Source: JAPUME01 sp964605715 (GTDB lineage: Bacteria > Acidobacteriota > Terriglobia > UBA7540 > JAPUME01). From it: DNA of 25,745 nucleotides. The stretch lies in NCBI GenBank assembly GCA_964605715.1, contig CAZSDV010000030.1, forward strand, positions 1-25,745. The letters are read 5' to 3'. A program made the translations under genes and the position numbers. Positions 8,481 to 16,583 of the stretch are shown here, in pieces (the first letter of the stretch is position 1; every line of letters begins with the position of its first letter). The notes below the pieces were generated by a model. The model ran no database searches and was not told where the DNA came from. It saw only the letters and a list, made by a program, of their open reading frames with translations.

Positions 8481-9947
8481 ATGCACCCTATGGAAGAAGC
8501 GGTTCTTGCGGAGACTCGGCGTCAGTTTTTGGCTCGGGGAGCCAAAGGGCTTGGAGCAATTGCGCTTGCCAGTCTGATCGCTGAAAGTGCAAAAGGTAGC
8601 TTAAAAGATGCCGAAGCCTATGGAAAACTGCCTAGCCTGCCGCATTTCGCTCCTAAAGCCAAACGCGTAATATATCTCCACATGATGGGTGCCCCTCCGC
8701 AGATGGATCTTTTTGATTACAAACCCAAGATGATAGATATGTACGCTAAGGATTTACCTGATTCAATTCGGAAGGGCCAACGCCTGACCGTCATGACTTC
8801 TGGTCAAGCCCGCTTTCCGATTGCACCCTCCATCTGGAAATTTCGCCAGCATGGACAGAGTGGTGCATGGATCTCTGACCTTCTCCCTTATATGTCAAAG
8901 ATGGCCGATGACCTGGCGATTGTTCGTTCGATGCATACGGATGCAATTAATCATGAACCGGCAATTACGTTTCTCCAATCTGGCCGGATGATTGCAGGCC
9001 GTCCGTGCATTGGCTCGTGGCTTTCCTATGGCTTGGGGAGCATGAACCGAGACTTACCGGCATTTGTTGTAATGAATGCCAAGCATAGCCATCCCAAGGC
9101 GTCGGTCCAGGCCATTTCAGCTCGTCTGTGGAGTGCGGGTTTTCTCTCACCCGAACACGCAGGCGTGCCGATGCGTCCCGGGGCTGATCCGGTGCTCTAT
9201 ATAAAAAATCCTCAAGGTGTATCCAAAACAGTTCGCCGGCGGATGTTGGATGGCTTAAGTGCGCTGAATCAAATTCAGCATCAGAAGACAGGTGATCCGG
9301 AGACGTTAGCTCGGATTGAGCAGTTTGAGATGGCTTTCCGGATGCAATCGTCTGTGCCTGAGATGAGCAATATTTCCAGTGAGCCGGAGAGCACCTGGAA
9401 ACGCTACGGTGATCACGCGCGCGAAGAAGGAACCTTCCCTTATAGTTGCCTTATGGCTCGGCGTTTGGTTGAACGTGGCGTGCGATTCGTGCAGATTTAC
9501 CATCGGGGTTGGGATGTCCACAACCTTGTTCCCCAGGTTCTACCTAGTCAGTGTAAGGATGTCGATCAAGCCTGCTGGGCATTGGTGCAGGACCTTAAGG
9601 AGCGAGGCCTCTTTGATGAAACCCTTGTAATTTGGGGGGGAGAGTTTGGACGCACGATATATTCTCAAGGACGACTTACGCCTACCGACTACGGGCGCGA
9701 TCATCATCCTCGATGCTTCACGATTTGGATGGCTGGGGGTGGTGTCAAGGGCGGCATTGTTCATGGGGCTACGGATGACTTCTCCTATAATATTGTTGAG
9801 AATCCTGTGCATGTCCGCGACTTTCATGCAACACTCTTACATCTTTTGGGGATTGACCATGAACGGTTTACCCATAAGTTCCGTGGGTTGGATGCAAAAC
9901 TGACTGGGGTTAATCCTGCCCGTGTTGTAAAACAGATCTTGGCATAG
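8481..9947 (+). CDS. DUF1501 protein, Tat-exported (alkaline phosphatase/sulfatase-like fold)
   Basis: This is a 488-residue member of the DUF1501 family, related in fold to alkaline phosphatases and sulfatases; no substrate is established. It starts with a twin-arginine signal (TRRQFLARGAKG at about residues 12-23 followed by a hydrophobic stretch), so it is exported folded, probably with bound metal. The conserved landmarks 'HMMGAPPQMDLFDYKP' near the N-terminus, 'WGGEFGRT' and 'GRDHHPRCFTIW' toward the C-terminus, and a final 'HATLLHLLGID' segment are typical of the family. A purine-rich AAGGAAAGGTGG precedes the start. It lies 31 bp after the LamG-type PSD1 gene in the same direction, and a terminator follows at 10002, so the two form a closed two-gene operon. 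A second ATG at 8490 is possible but changes little. Confidence 0.9.
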   Translation: MHPMEEAVLAETRRQFLARGAKGLGAIALASLIAESAKGSLKDAEAYGKLPSLPHFAPKAKRVIYLHMMGAPPQMDLFDYKPKMIDMYAKDLPDSIRKGQRLTVMTSGQARFPIAPSIWKFRQHGQSGAWISDLLPYMSKMADDLAIVRSMHTDAINHEPAITFLQSGRMIAGRPCIGSWLSYGLGSMNRDLPAFVVMNAKHSHPKASVQAISARLWSAGFLSPEHAGVPMRPGADPVLYIKNPQGVSKTVRRRMLDGLSALNQIQHQKTGDPETLARIEQFEMAFRMQSSVPEMSNISSEPESTWKRYGDHAREEGTFPYSCLMARRLVERGVRFVQIYHRGWDVHNLVPQVLPSQCKDVDQACWALVQDLKERGLFDETLVIWGGEFGRTIYSQGRLTPTDYGRDHHPRCFTIWMAGGGVKGGIVHGATDDFSYNIVENPVHVRDFHATLLHLLGIDHERFTHKFRGLDAKLTGVNPARVVKQILA

Positions 9948-10001
9948 GGCTAGTCTTACTAAGGCCAGAGTGCAAGGTAAGGCGTGGGTTAATATGCCCT
10001 T

Positions 10002-10031
10002 CACAAGCTCAAAGAGTTTGTGTTTTGGTTT
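10002..10031 (+). terminator. Rho-independent terminator after PSD1-DUF1501 operon
   Basis: CACAAGCTC (10002-10010), loop AAA, GAGTTTGTG (10014-10022) form a 9-bp stem with one G-U pair, followed directly by TTTTGGTTT. It lies 55 bases after the DUF1501 stop and about 100 bases before glpX, separating the two units. Confidence 0.7.
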
Positions 10032-10129
10032 ACCTTTATCCACCTTCCTAATTAGGCTGCAAGATTCGGAAATTTAGACGATGGGCTTCCAGTAAACAAA
10101 TCCTGTGAATATTGCCAAAAGGAGAAATG

Positions 10130-11110
10130 ATGCAAAGAGAGTTGTCCCGGGAATTCTTAATGGTTGTTGAAGAGGCAGCTATTGCAGCAGCCAGACTCAT
10201 GGGAACAGGAGATCGAAATCGTGCGGATCAAGTTGCCGTCGAAGCAATGCGAAAGGTCATGGATAGAGTTTCAATGCAAGGAACGGTCGTGATCGGGGAG
10301 GGGGAGCGTGATCAAGCTCCAATGCTTTACATTGGCGAGAAGGTGGGAATGAAGGGCAGCTCGCAAGGTGAGTCGCCGGAAGTAGATATTGCAGTAGATC
10401 CTCTGGAGGGGACGAACCTATGTGCTACTGGGGCCCCTGGTGCCATCACAGTTTTGGCAAGCTCAGAAAAGGGCGGACTCCTGCATGCTCCGGACTGCTA
10501 CATGGAAAAAATTATCGTGGGTCCTTCGGCCAAAGGAGCCGTGGACATTAATGCTCCTGTAAAAGATAATCTTCGTGCTATCGCAATAAGCCTTGATCGC
10601 TCAGGGAAAGATATTGGCGTTGTTGTGCTAGAGCGGGATCGCCATGCTAAATTAATTAAGGATATCCTTGCCGCTGGTGCTCGCATCCGTTTGATTTCGG
10701 ATGGAGATCTTTCAGCAGCCATTGCAGTGGTCCTCAGGGGGACGGGGGTGCACGCTGTGATGGGTATTGGTGGTGCTCCAGAAGGAGTCTTGGCTGCTGC
10801 CGCACTTCGCTGCCTCAATGGAGATATCCAGGCGAGACTGCTGGTGGATGGAAGTCAGCAAGCCGAGAGAATGGAAGCCATGGGGATCAAGGATCTGGAA
10901 AAGGTTTACAAGGCTGAGGACCTGGCTCCAGGAAAAGAAATTGTTTTTGCTGCTACCGGCGTAACTGAAGGAACACTCCTCAAGGGCGTGAGATTCTTCG
11001 GTTATGGCATTCGCACCCACTCACTGGTAACAAACTCATCTTATCACCAAGTCCGTTTTGTGGACACGGTTCACTTGGCTGATCATCCTGATACCCCCAT
11101 CCGCCTTTAG
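10130..11110 (+). CDS. glpX: Class II fructose-1,6-bisphosphatase (GlpX)
   Basis: This is a 326-residue cytoplasmic enzyme that hydrolyses fructose 1,6-bisphosphate to fructose 6-phosphate, the committed step of gluconeogenesis; some family members also act on sedoheptulose bisphosphate. Recognised features are an N-terminal 'RELSREFL' helix, 'TGDRNRADQVAVEAMR', the metal site 'IGEGERDQAPML' (about residues 55-66) and the lithium-sensitive-phosphatase motif VDPLEGT (89-95), then 'GIGGAPEGVLAAAALRC'. Length matches bacterial GlpX. The frame can be read from a TTG at 10112, but the AAAAGGAGAA box directly before the paired ATGs (10127, 10130) makes 10130 the natural start, 5 bases after GGAG. 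The preceding terminator gives it its own transcription unit, probably shared with the folate gene 77 bp downstream. Confidence 0.93.
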   Translation: MQRELSREFLMVVEEAAIAAARLMGTGDRNRADQVAVEAMRKVMDRVSMQGTVVIGEGERDQAPMLYIGEKVGMKGSSQGESPEVDIAVDPLEGTNLCATGAPGAITVLASSEKGGLLHAPDCYMEKIIVGPSAKGAVDINAPVKDNLRAIAISLDRSGKDIGVVVLERDRHAKLIKDILAAGARIRLISDGDLSAAIAVVLRGTGVHAVMGIGGAPEGVLAAAALRCLNGDIQARLLVDGSQQAERMEAMGIKDLEKVYKAEDLAPGKEIVFAATGVTEGTLLKGVRFFGYGIRTHSLVTNSSYHQVRFVDTVHLADHPDTPIRL

Positions 11111-11187
11111 GAAAAGACTACCTGAAAGAGTGGTCGTTGTTTTGACGTAGCCTTATTTTCTTAAAGGAAAGAGGAGCCAATTGACCT

Positions 11188-12972
11188 ATGAAGGATCGTG
11201 TTGTCTTGCAGGATCGTAACACGGGTTATTGGCTTCATTTTATGCAACCGGTTGCCGTCCTGACAGCTGATCGTGTGGAGGATGTTATCCCTGCACTTCA
11301 GGAGGTGGAAGCAGCTGTCCAAGAGCGTGGACTTTATGCAGCTGGCTTTATTACCTACGAAGCCTCTCCTGCCTTTGATCCAGCATTTTGCGTTCGCTCC
11401 CCCTCCGTACGACCTCTGCTTTGGTTTGGCCTGTACCGGAAGCCAGAAACCGAGAAACGACTGTCTCCGGTCCAAGCCAGCTACAGTTTTGGGGAGTGGT
11501 CCTCTACAATCAACCGACAGATGTATGGCGAGACGATAGAGCAAATTAAGCAGCTCATTGCTGCAGGCGAGACCTACCAGGTTAATTATACTCTCCGCAT
11601 GCGAACATCTTTTCAGGGTGACCCCTGGTCACTTTTTAGTAATTTAGCTTCCGCACAAGGGGCTACTTGTGCTGCTTACATAGAAACCAGCGCTTATGCT
11701 ATCTGTTCTGTCTCACCGGAGCTCTTTTTCAATTTAGATGGCCTTCATCTAAATTGTTGCCCCATGAAGGGGACAATGTCCCGCGGCCGTACTTCTACCG
11801 AGGATCGCTTGCAAAGACTATGTTTACAGAACTCAGATAAAAACCGTGCAGAAAACCTAATGGTTGTGGATATGGTTCGCAATGACATGGGCCGTATCGC
11901 AGTCCTTGGCAGCGTGCAGGTACCGGAATTATTTACCGTTGAGCGTTATCCTACCGTGCTACAGATGACTTCAACTGTGACAGCAGAAACTAAGGCTCCT
12001 ATAGTCGATATTTTTTCTGCTCTCTTTCCACCCGCTTCGGTTACTGGCACCCCTAAGATCCATACGACTCAAATCATATCTCAGTTGGAAACAGAGCCAC
12101 GCAATATTTACACGGGTACGATCGGCTTTATTGGTCCTCAGCGCCGAGCTCAGTTTAACGTGGCTATTCGAACTGTTCTTATTGATTTAAATAGATCACA
12201 GGCGGAATATGGTGTTGGGGGTGGTATTGTTTGGGACTCGAATGACGCAAGCGAGTTTGCTGAATGCCAGATTAAAGCTAGAGTGCTGACGGCCACCCCC
12301 CCCTTCAAGCTACTAGAAACCCTCCTATGGCAACCAGAGGAAGGATATTTTTTGCTTGGACGCCACTTGAAACGCCTGTCAGATTCCGCGGACTACTTTG
12401 GCATTCCATTCCGTCCCGATCTAACCGCCCACCATTTAGAAACCTGTGTAGAAAAATTTTCAGAGCAATCTTGCAGGGTCCGTCTACTGCTGGCTCGTGA
12501 TGGAGAGATAACAACAGAAGTGCACTTACTCCAAAATGACACTAAGGAAGAGTTGCTTCTTCTATGCCTAGCCAATAATCCAGTCGACATGGCTAACCCA
12601 TTTCTTTACCATAAGACTACATGCCGCAACGTGTATGATGTTGCTCGTACTGCCAGTTCCGATTGTGATGATGTCTTACTGTTCAACAAACAAGGTGAGA
12701 TTACCGAAACAACCACAGCTAATATCGTTGCCAAACAAGATGGAGAACTTGTAACGCCTCCTGTTAGGTGCGGGTTGCTGCCTGGGACGTTCAGGGCCGA
12801 GTTACTAGCAAGAGGTGTTATTCGCGAAAAAGTTATCCTCAAATCCAACATCCATTTGAGCGCGGACTTATTTACAATCAATTCAGTACGCCGCTGGAGC
12901 AGGGCTACCATCAAACCTGCTGAAGCCACGTCAGGAATTCCGCCGCTTGAGAATCAACAGGGAACAGCTTAA
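11188..12972 (+). CDS. pabBC: Fused aminodeoxychorismate synthase component I / aminodeoxychorismate lyase (PabB-PabC)
   Basis: This 594-residue bifunctional enzyme of p-aminobenzoate (folate) synthesis aminates chorismate and then releases pyruvate. The N-terminal two thirds form the chorismate-binding PabB domain: 'GETYQVNYTLRMR', 'CPMKGTMSRGR' (the Lys in PxKGT marks PabB; anthranilate synthases have PIAGT), 'ENLMVVDMVRNDMGRI', 'SVTGTPKI' and 'GGGIVWDSNDASEFAEC'. From about residue 378 a class IV aminotransferase-type lyase follows: 'FKLLETLLW', the PLP lysine K476 in 'YHKTTCRNVYD', and 'GEITETTTANI'. The PabA glutaminase subunit is not in the window, so glutamine use would need a gene elsewhere. 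AGAGGAG lies 12 bases before the ATG. It probably shares a transcript with glpX, without an obvious functional link, and ends convergent with the DUF1501 gene. Confidence 0.9.
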   Translation: MKDRVVLQDRNTGYWLHFMQPVAVLTADRVEDVIPALQEVEAAVQERGLYAAGFITYEASPAFDPAFCVRSPSVRPLLWFGLYRKPETEKRLSPVQASYSFGEWSSTINRQMYGETIEQIKQLIAAGETYQVNYTLRMRTSFQGDPWSLFSNLASAQGATCAAYIETSAYAICSVSPELFFNLDGLHLNCCPMKGTMSRGRTSTEDRLQRLCLQNSDKNRAENLMVVDMVRNDMGRIAVLGSVQVPELFTVERYPTVLQMTSTVTAETKAPIVDIFSALFPPASVTGTPKIHTTQIISQLETEPRNIYTGTIGFIGPQRRAQFNVAIRTVLIDLNRSQAEYGVGGGIVWDSNDASEFAECQIKARVLTATPPFKLLETLLWQPEEGYFLLGRHLKRLSDSADYFGIPFRPDLTAHHLETCVEKFSEQSCRVRLLLARDGEITTEVHLLQNDTKEELLLLCLANNPVDMANPFLYHKTTCRNVYDVARTASSDCDDVLLFNKQGEITETTTANIVAKQDGELVTPPVRCGLLPGTFRAELLARGVIREKVILKSNIHLSADLFTINSVRRWSRATIKPAEATSGIPPLENQQGTA

Positions 12973-12973
12973 G

Positions 12974-12997
12974 AAAAACTGATTTTAAGTTTTTTCT
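12974..12997 (+). terminator. Weak AT-rich hairpin after pabBC
   Basis: AAAAACT (12974-12980), loop GATTTTA, AGTTTTT (12988-12994) with trailing T and a further CT that can pair past a one-base bulge. It starts two bases after the stop codon, between convergent genes, so it could end transcription on either strand. The stem has only one G-C pair, so this is uncertain. Confidence 0.4.
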
Positions 12998-13066
12998 GAG
13001 GGGTTGAAGTTTTGGGATACTAGTTAATTCGCGGGTTTGGGTGTTTTTGGCGGAGCCATCACTTTT

Positions 13067-14449
13067 TCAAGTGAATAGAGGTTTAATCTCATCCACATCC
13101 AAGAAAGTAGTTCCAGAGACTGATTCCAGGTATTCAAATGCACGTCCGGAAGGAGTGTTGGTGATCTTTTTCTTCCAGTCGATACCCAAAGTTGAGTACA
13201 TGGTTGCAATGACATCTTCTGTGTAGATCTCGCTCGCCTCCGTCCCACCAGGATCTATTATTTTTCCTCCTGTTGCATCAGTTGCACCGATTATCTGTCC
13301 ACCCTGCACTCCACCACCGGCAAATAGCGCGCTGGAAGCGTTCCGCCAGTGATCGCGACCTTTGTTTACGGTTAGATCTCCCACAGTGCGGCCAAACTCT
13401 CCCATGCATACGATTAGGGTTTTGTCGAGAAGTCGTTCTCCTTTTTTTGTTTGAATCCGGCCTAAGTCGGTCAAGAGACTTGCCAGCGCTGTATCCAACT
13501 CACGGCATACTGTGTAGTGGTTTGATGGTTTGTCTTTGTCATTCTGGTCGTTATGAAAATCCCAGGGAGCATGTGATATGAAAGCGTATCTTGTGCCGGC
13601 TTCAGCAGAGATCAGGTTGCGCGCAAGAATACAAGCATCACCCAATGCCGATTCGCCATAACTTTTTTGTTCTTCTTCTTTAAGCTCCAAAATGTTTCCG
13701 ATTTGAGGAGTGAGCATCATAGAGTTTGCACCCACGTAATGGGATTTAAACTCTTCGATCGGGCGAGAGGATGTTTCTTGATGGGATTGACCTTCCCATT
13801 CCAGCTTACGTAGTAAATCCCAGCGCCTGTCAAAGCGATTACGTTCTGAATCGTCCAGAATAAAGTTGAGTTTCTTTTTGGTATCTATTGCCAGAGGATT
13901 GTATTTTACGTCTAGGCACCCTGATCCGATCCCTTTCCCATAATTCATGGTTACAAACGAAGGCAAGAAATCACTTGTTTTACGACGTTCTTCCATTTCA
14001 TATGCGATTACTGCTCCCACGGATGGCATTTCGTTAAACCGTGCAGGGCTGACTGGATGCGCCACCTGCAAATAGTACTGTGCCCGGGAGTGGGCTGATT
14101 CCCAGGCCTCCACAGAACGAACAATAGCCAAGTCATCCAGTTTTTCCGCCAAACGAGGGAAGAGACCGTAGGGCAGCTTTAAATTGCCGCCTTTCATGGT
14201 GCGTAAATCGAAATCAGGAGGCGACCAACTTCCTTCTTTGAAGTCAAAGGTGTCAATCTGACTCGGGCCACCGTTCAGAAAAAGAAAGATGCAATACTCA
14301 GCAGTTCCGCGGAGATCTACTCGACTTGATGCCCAAACATTTAAGGGTTGCATTAGAGGTAGAGAGTAGAAGCAAGAGGCAGTAGCGGCGCCGAAACGAA
14401 TGAAATTACGCCGCGTCAAGGTAGGAATAAGGGTTTTTTCGTTTCCCAT
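13067..14449 (-). CDS. DUF1501 protein, Tat-exported (second copy, divergent)
   Basis: This 460-residue DUF1501 protein differs clearly from the one at 8481-9947. A twin-arginine signal is present (LTRRNFIRFGAATASC at about residues 11-26). Family landmarks follow: 'LFLNGGPSQIDTFDFKEG' after the signal, 'AISHAPWDFH'-like metal-site region (here 'YAFISHAPWDFHND'), 'CMGEFGRTVGDL', 'GRDHWRNASSALFAGGG' and 'VIATMYSTLGIDW' near the end. AAGGAG sits 10 bases before the ATG. It is 17 bp downstream of the 610-residue DUF1549/DUF1553 gene and clearly cotranscribed with it. The fold resembles alkaline phosphatases, but no reaction is established. A 6-bp GAAA-loop hairpin overlaps its stop codon but has no T tract. 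Confidence 0.9.
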   Translation of the reverse strand: MGNEKTLIPTLTRRNFIRFGAATASCFYSLPLMQPLNVWASSRVDLRGTAEYCIFLFLNGGPSQIDTFDFKEGSWSPPDFDLRTMKGGNLKLPYGLFPRLAEKLDDLAIVRSVEAWESAHSRAQYYLQVAHPVSPARFNEMPSVGAVIAYEMEERRKTSDFLPSFVTMNYGKGIGSGCLDVKYNPLAIDTKKKLNFILDDSERNRFDRRWDLLRKLEWEGQSHQETSSRPIEEFKSHYVGANSMMLTPQIGNILELKEEEQKSYGESALGDACILARNLISAEAGTRYAFISHAPWDFHNDQNDKDKPSNHYTVCRELDTALASLLTDLGRIQTKKGERLLDKTLIVCMGEFGRTVGDLTVNKGRDHWRNASSALFAGGGVQGGQIIGATDATGGKIIDPGGTEASEIYTEDVIATMYSTLGIDWKKKITNTPSGRAFEYLESVSGTTFLDVDEIKPLFT

Positions 14450-14466
14450 AAGCCAGGCTCCTTATC

Positions 14467-16299
14467 TCAAAGATTAAAAAGGAATTCCATTTTGTTTAGT
14501 AGACTCCAAAGTAAATCTTCGGCGCCGGTTTCTCGGTATTGCTCAATCTGAGTAGTTCCGATCCACTTTTCTTTATCAGTGGGGAACCTTCCTAGCGTTG
14601 CTAGAAAGAGTTCTTCAACGATTAACTCATTGCTTTTTAATGGATCCGCTTCAAAGAGTATTTTCAGTCGCCCTTTATTTGCTAAAACGCGGTTCTTGAT
14701 AAATTGACTATTCATTAACATGGCAGCCTGTGCCATTGTGGGAGTAAGGCTCTTCAATTCCAGGTCCCGATTACCCTGTCCGAAGCTGGCCAGGAAGGTT
14801 CTCACTTCCCCTGGAAAATCAGAAGGGCCATGGGCCTGCATGGCATACTTGACTTTCTGGGTGGTGCCACCAATTGTAATTTCGGTGAAAACACCTGTGG
14901 CCTGCGCTATGCCATCGTAGAGCTGTTCTGCAGAGAGCCGCCGCGCGAAGTGCCTAGCGAAATAGGAAGCGTAATCAAACTTCCAATCTCCATGAAACTC
15001 CCAGGAGAGCTGGTAAGCGCTCGATTTTGCGATCAGTTTAATGATGTATCGCAGGTCGTAGTTCTTCGCCACAAAATCCTTCGCTAGCGCCTCTAGTAAT
15101 TCTGGGTGAGTGGGCTGAACCGTCCAGGGTCCAGGAGGAGGATTCTTCGGATCCTGTCGATCCAGGTCAAATTCAAAAGGTGGATCTACAATTCCTACGC
15201 CCATCATTTCAGCCCATATCAGATTAACTGTTGCACGCGCAAATTGCGGGTGCGAGGTAAGGATTCTGGCGTAAGCATGACGGGGATTTTCTCTAGGCTC
15301 TACCTTTGCTCCATTAAGTAGAAAGGTGGGCGTGATGTCCGTTTTGTAGCGCCTAATTCGCTTCACGCTTGGATATTCAATATCAAATCGATGGGTCGCT
15401 TTGCTTACCGCGAATTCCTGATCAATGCCAAAAGGCCGAAAAATCCGGATGTCGCCGAAAAAAGATGCTTGCTGCCAGAATTCCTGGCGCTTTCTACGAC
15501 TCAGCCAAAGATTGATTTTTTCTAAGTGACCAGCTCCATCGTGGCACGAGACGCACTCTAGATTTACCCCAAGGAAATTCTTGCTCGAGCGTAGAGCGAT
15601 TTCTTCAATGGTATCCTCATGGTTTATTAAATTTCCGTCCCCAGCTCCGTCAACATGACACCTTGCCAGATAGTTAGAATCTGGAGATTCCCAGTTCGAC
15701 CGGGTTGTGGCTGTGAGCATTTCCGTAACTAGTTCATTGTAGGGAACTCTTAAGAGGAGTGCAGTATGGATATAATTTCTGAATAGATTTCTTCCTCGGG
15801 TACCTACCTCACCCGATCCGTTCTTATATAGGTCAGAAAAGAAATAGGTCCAACGATCCAGATACGGAAAGGAAGGATGGAAACCTCCTGGATCAACCTT
15901 AGCATCAGTAAGTTTGTCAATTAACTTGTTGCGTTTATTGGCATCAGGATCCTTGATAAAGCTTCGAACTTGGTTCGGTTCTGGCAAGCGCCCAATGAGG
16001 TCCAAAGATACCCTGCGAAGAAAATCTTCATCTGAAGAAAGTTGTGCGTGGGGAACATTGTCAGCCTCCATTTTTCCAAAGATGTGATCGTCAATGTAAT
16101 TATTACGTGTAATCGGAGCACCGGAAGAATGACCTGTATGTGAGAGCTGGTTTGCAAGCTTAGTGGTTGCCCCATCCAAGGTTTCACGAGGAGACCCTGT
16201 GGGATGTGGAGGGTGCTCCTTTGTTTTTTCTTCACTTGGGAATCCAAAAAGCAAGCTTGCAGAAGCGAAGATTCCTAAAACAAGAAAATCGTATCTCAT
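14467..16299 (-). CDS. DUF1549/DUF1553 protein, short form without N-terminal PSCyt1
   Basis: This is a 610-residue exported protein. It begins with a signal peptide (MRYDFLVLGIFASASLLFGF), then a low-complexity linker rich in Pro, His and Thr. DUF1549 starts near residue 65 ('NNYIDDHIFGKM', 'DFLRRVSLDLIGRLP') and carries the only CxxCH, CVSCH at residues 249-253 followed by DGAGH instead of the HKYDPI pattern of the longer homologues. DUF1553 follows from about 340 ('ARATVNLIWAEMMGVGIV', 'THPELLEALAKDF', 'IIKLIAKSSAYQLS'). No PSCyt1 module and no LamG insert are present, so it is little more than half the length of the other two. GGGGA lies just before the start. It is the first gene of a two-gene operon with DUF1501. 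Function in the family is unknown; one c-type haem is inferred. Confidence 0.88.
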   Translation of the reverse strand: MRYDFLVLGIFASASLLFGFPSEEKTKEHPPHPTGSPRETLDGATTKLANQLSHTGHSSGAPITRNNYIDDHIFGKMEADNVPHAQLSSDEDFLRRVSLDLIGRLPEPNQVRSFIKDPDANKRNKLIDKLTDAKVDPGGFHPSFPYLDRWTYFFSDLYKNGSGEVGTRGRNLFRNYIHTALLLRVPYNELVTEMLTATTRSNWESPDSNYLARCHVDGAGDGNLINHEDTIEEIALRSSKNFLGVNLECVSCHDGAGHLEKINLWLSRRKRQEFWQQASFFGDIRIFRPFGIDQEFAVSKATHRFDIEYPSVKRIRRYKTDITPTFLLNGAKVEPRENPRHAYARILTSHPQFARATVNLIWAEMMGVGIVDPPFEFDLDRQDPKNPPPGPWTVQPTHPELLEALAKDFVAKNYDLRYIIKLIAKSSAYQLSWEFHGDWKFDYASYFARHFARRLSAEQLYDGIAQATGVFTEITIGGTTQKVKYAMQAHGPSDFPGEVRTFLASFGQGNRDLELKSLTPTMAQAAMLMNSQFIKNRVLANKGRLKILFEADPLKSNELIVEELFLATLGRFPTDKEKWIGTTQIEQYRETGAEDLLWSLLNKMEFLFNL

Positions 16300-16437
16300 C
16301 GCTTAGTCCCCGCGTTGATAATAAGATAGATGGAAGCGCCCCACAGCCGCAGTTTACGGTTGTTCCTGTCTTTCTTTCGCTCCGCCGAATTATCTCATTC
16401 TCCTATTTTGAATGCTACCAATAAGACCAAATTATTC

Positions 16438-16466
16438 TCAACAAGCTGTTGGGCGATTGCTATAAT
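16438..16466 (+). promoter_or_regulatory. Predicted promoter of tRNA-Thr
   Basis: TCAACA (16438-16443) and a perfect TATAAT (16461-16466) are 17 bases apart, and the expected start is about 20 bases before the tRNA. The -35 box matches 4 of 6 consensus bases. Confidence 0.5.
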
Positions 16467-16493
16467 CAAATGGTGAGCCTTTGTGCCATTCTT

Positions 16494-16566
<73 letters not shown>

Positions 16567-16583
16567 TCCTCTTAATTAAAAAA

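Noticed and set aside
10046..10060. Palindrome CCTAATTAGG upstream of glpX as an operator
   Set aside because: Ten bases of AT-rich symmetry is too short to support a site without a second copy or a known regulator.
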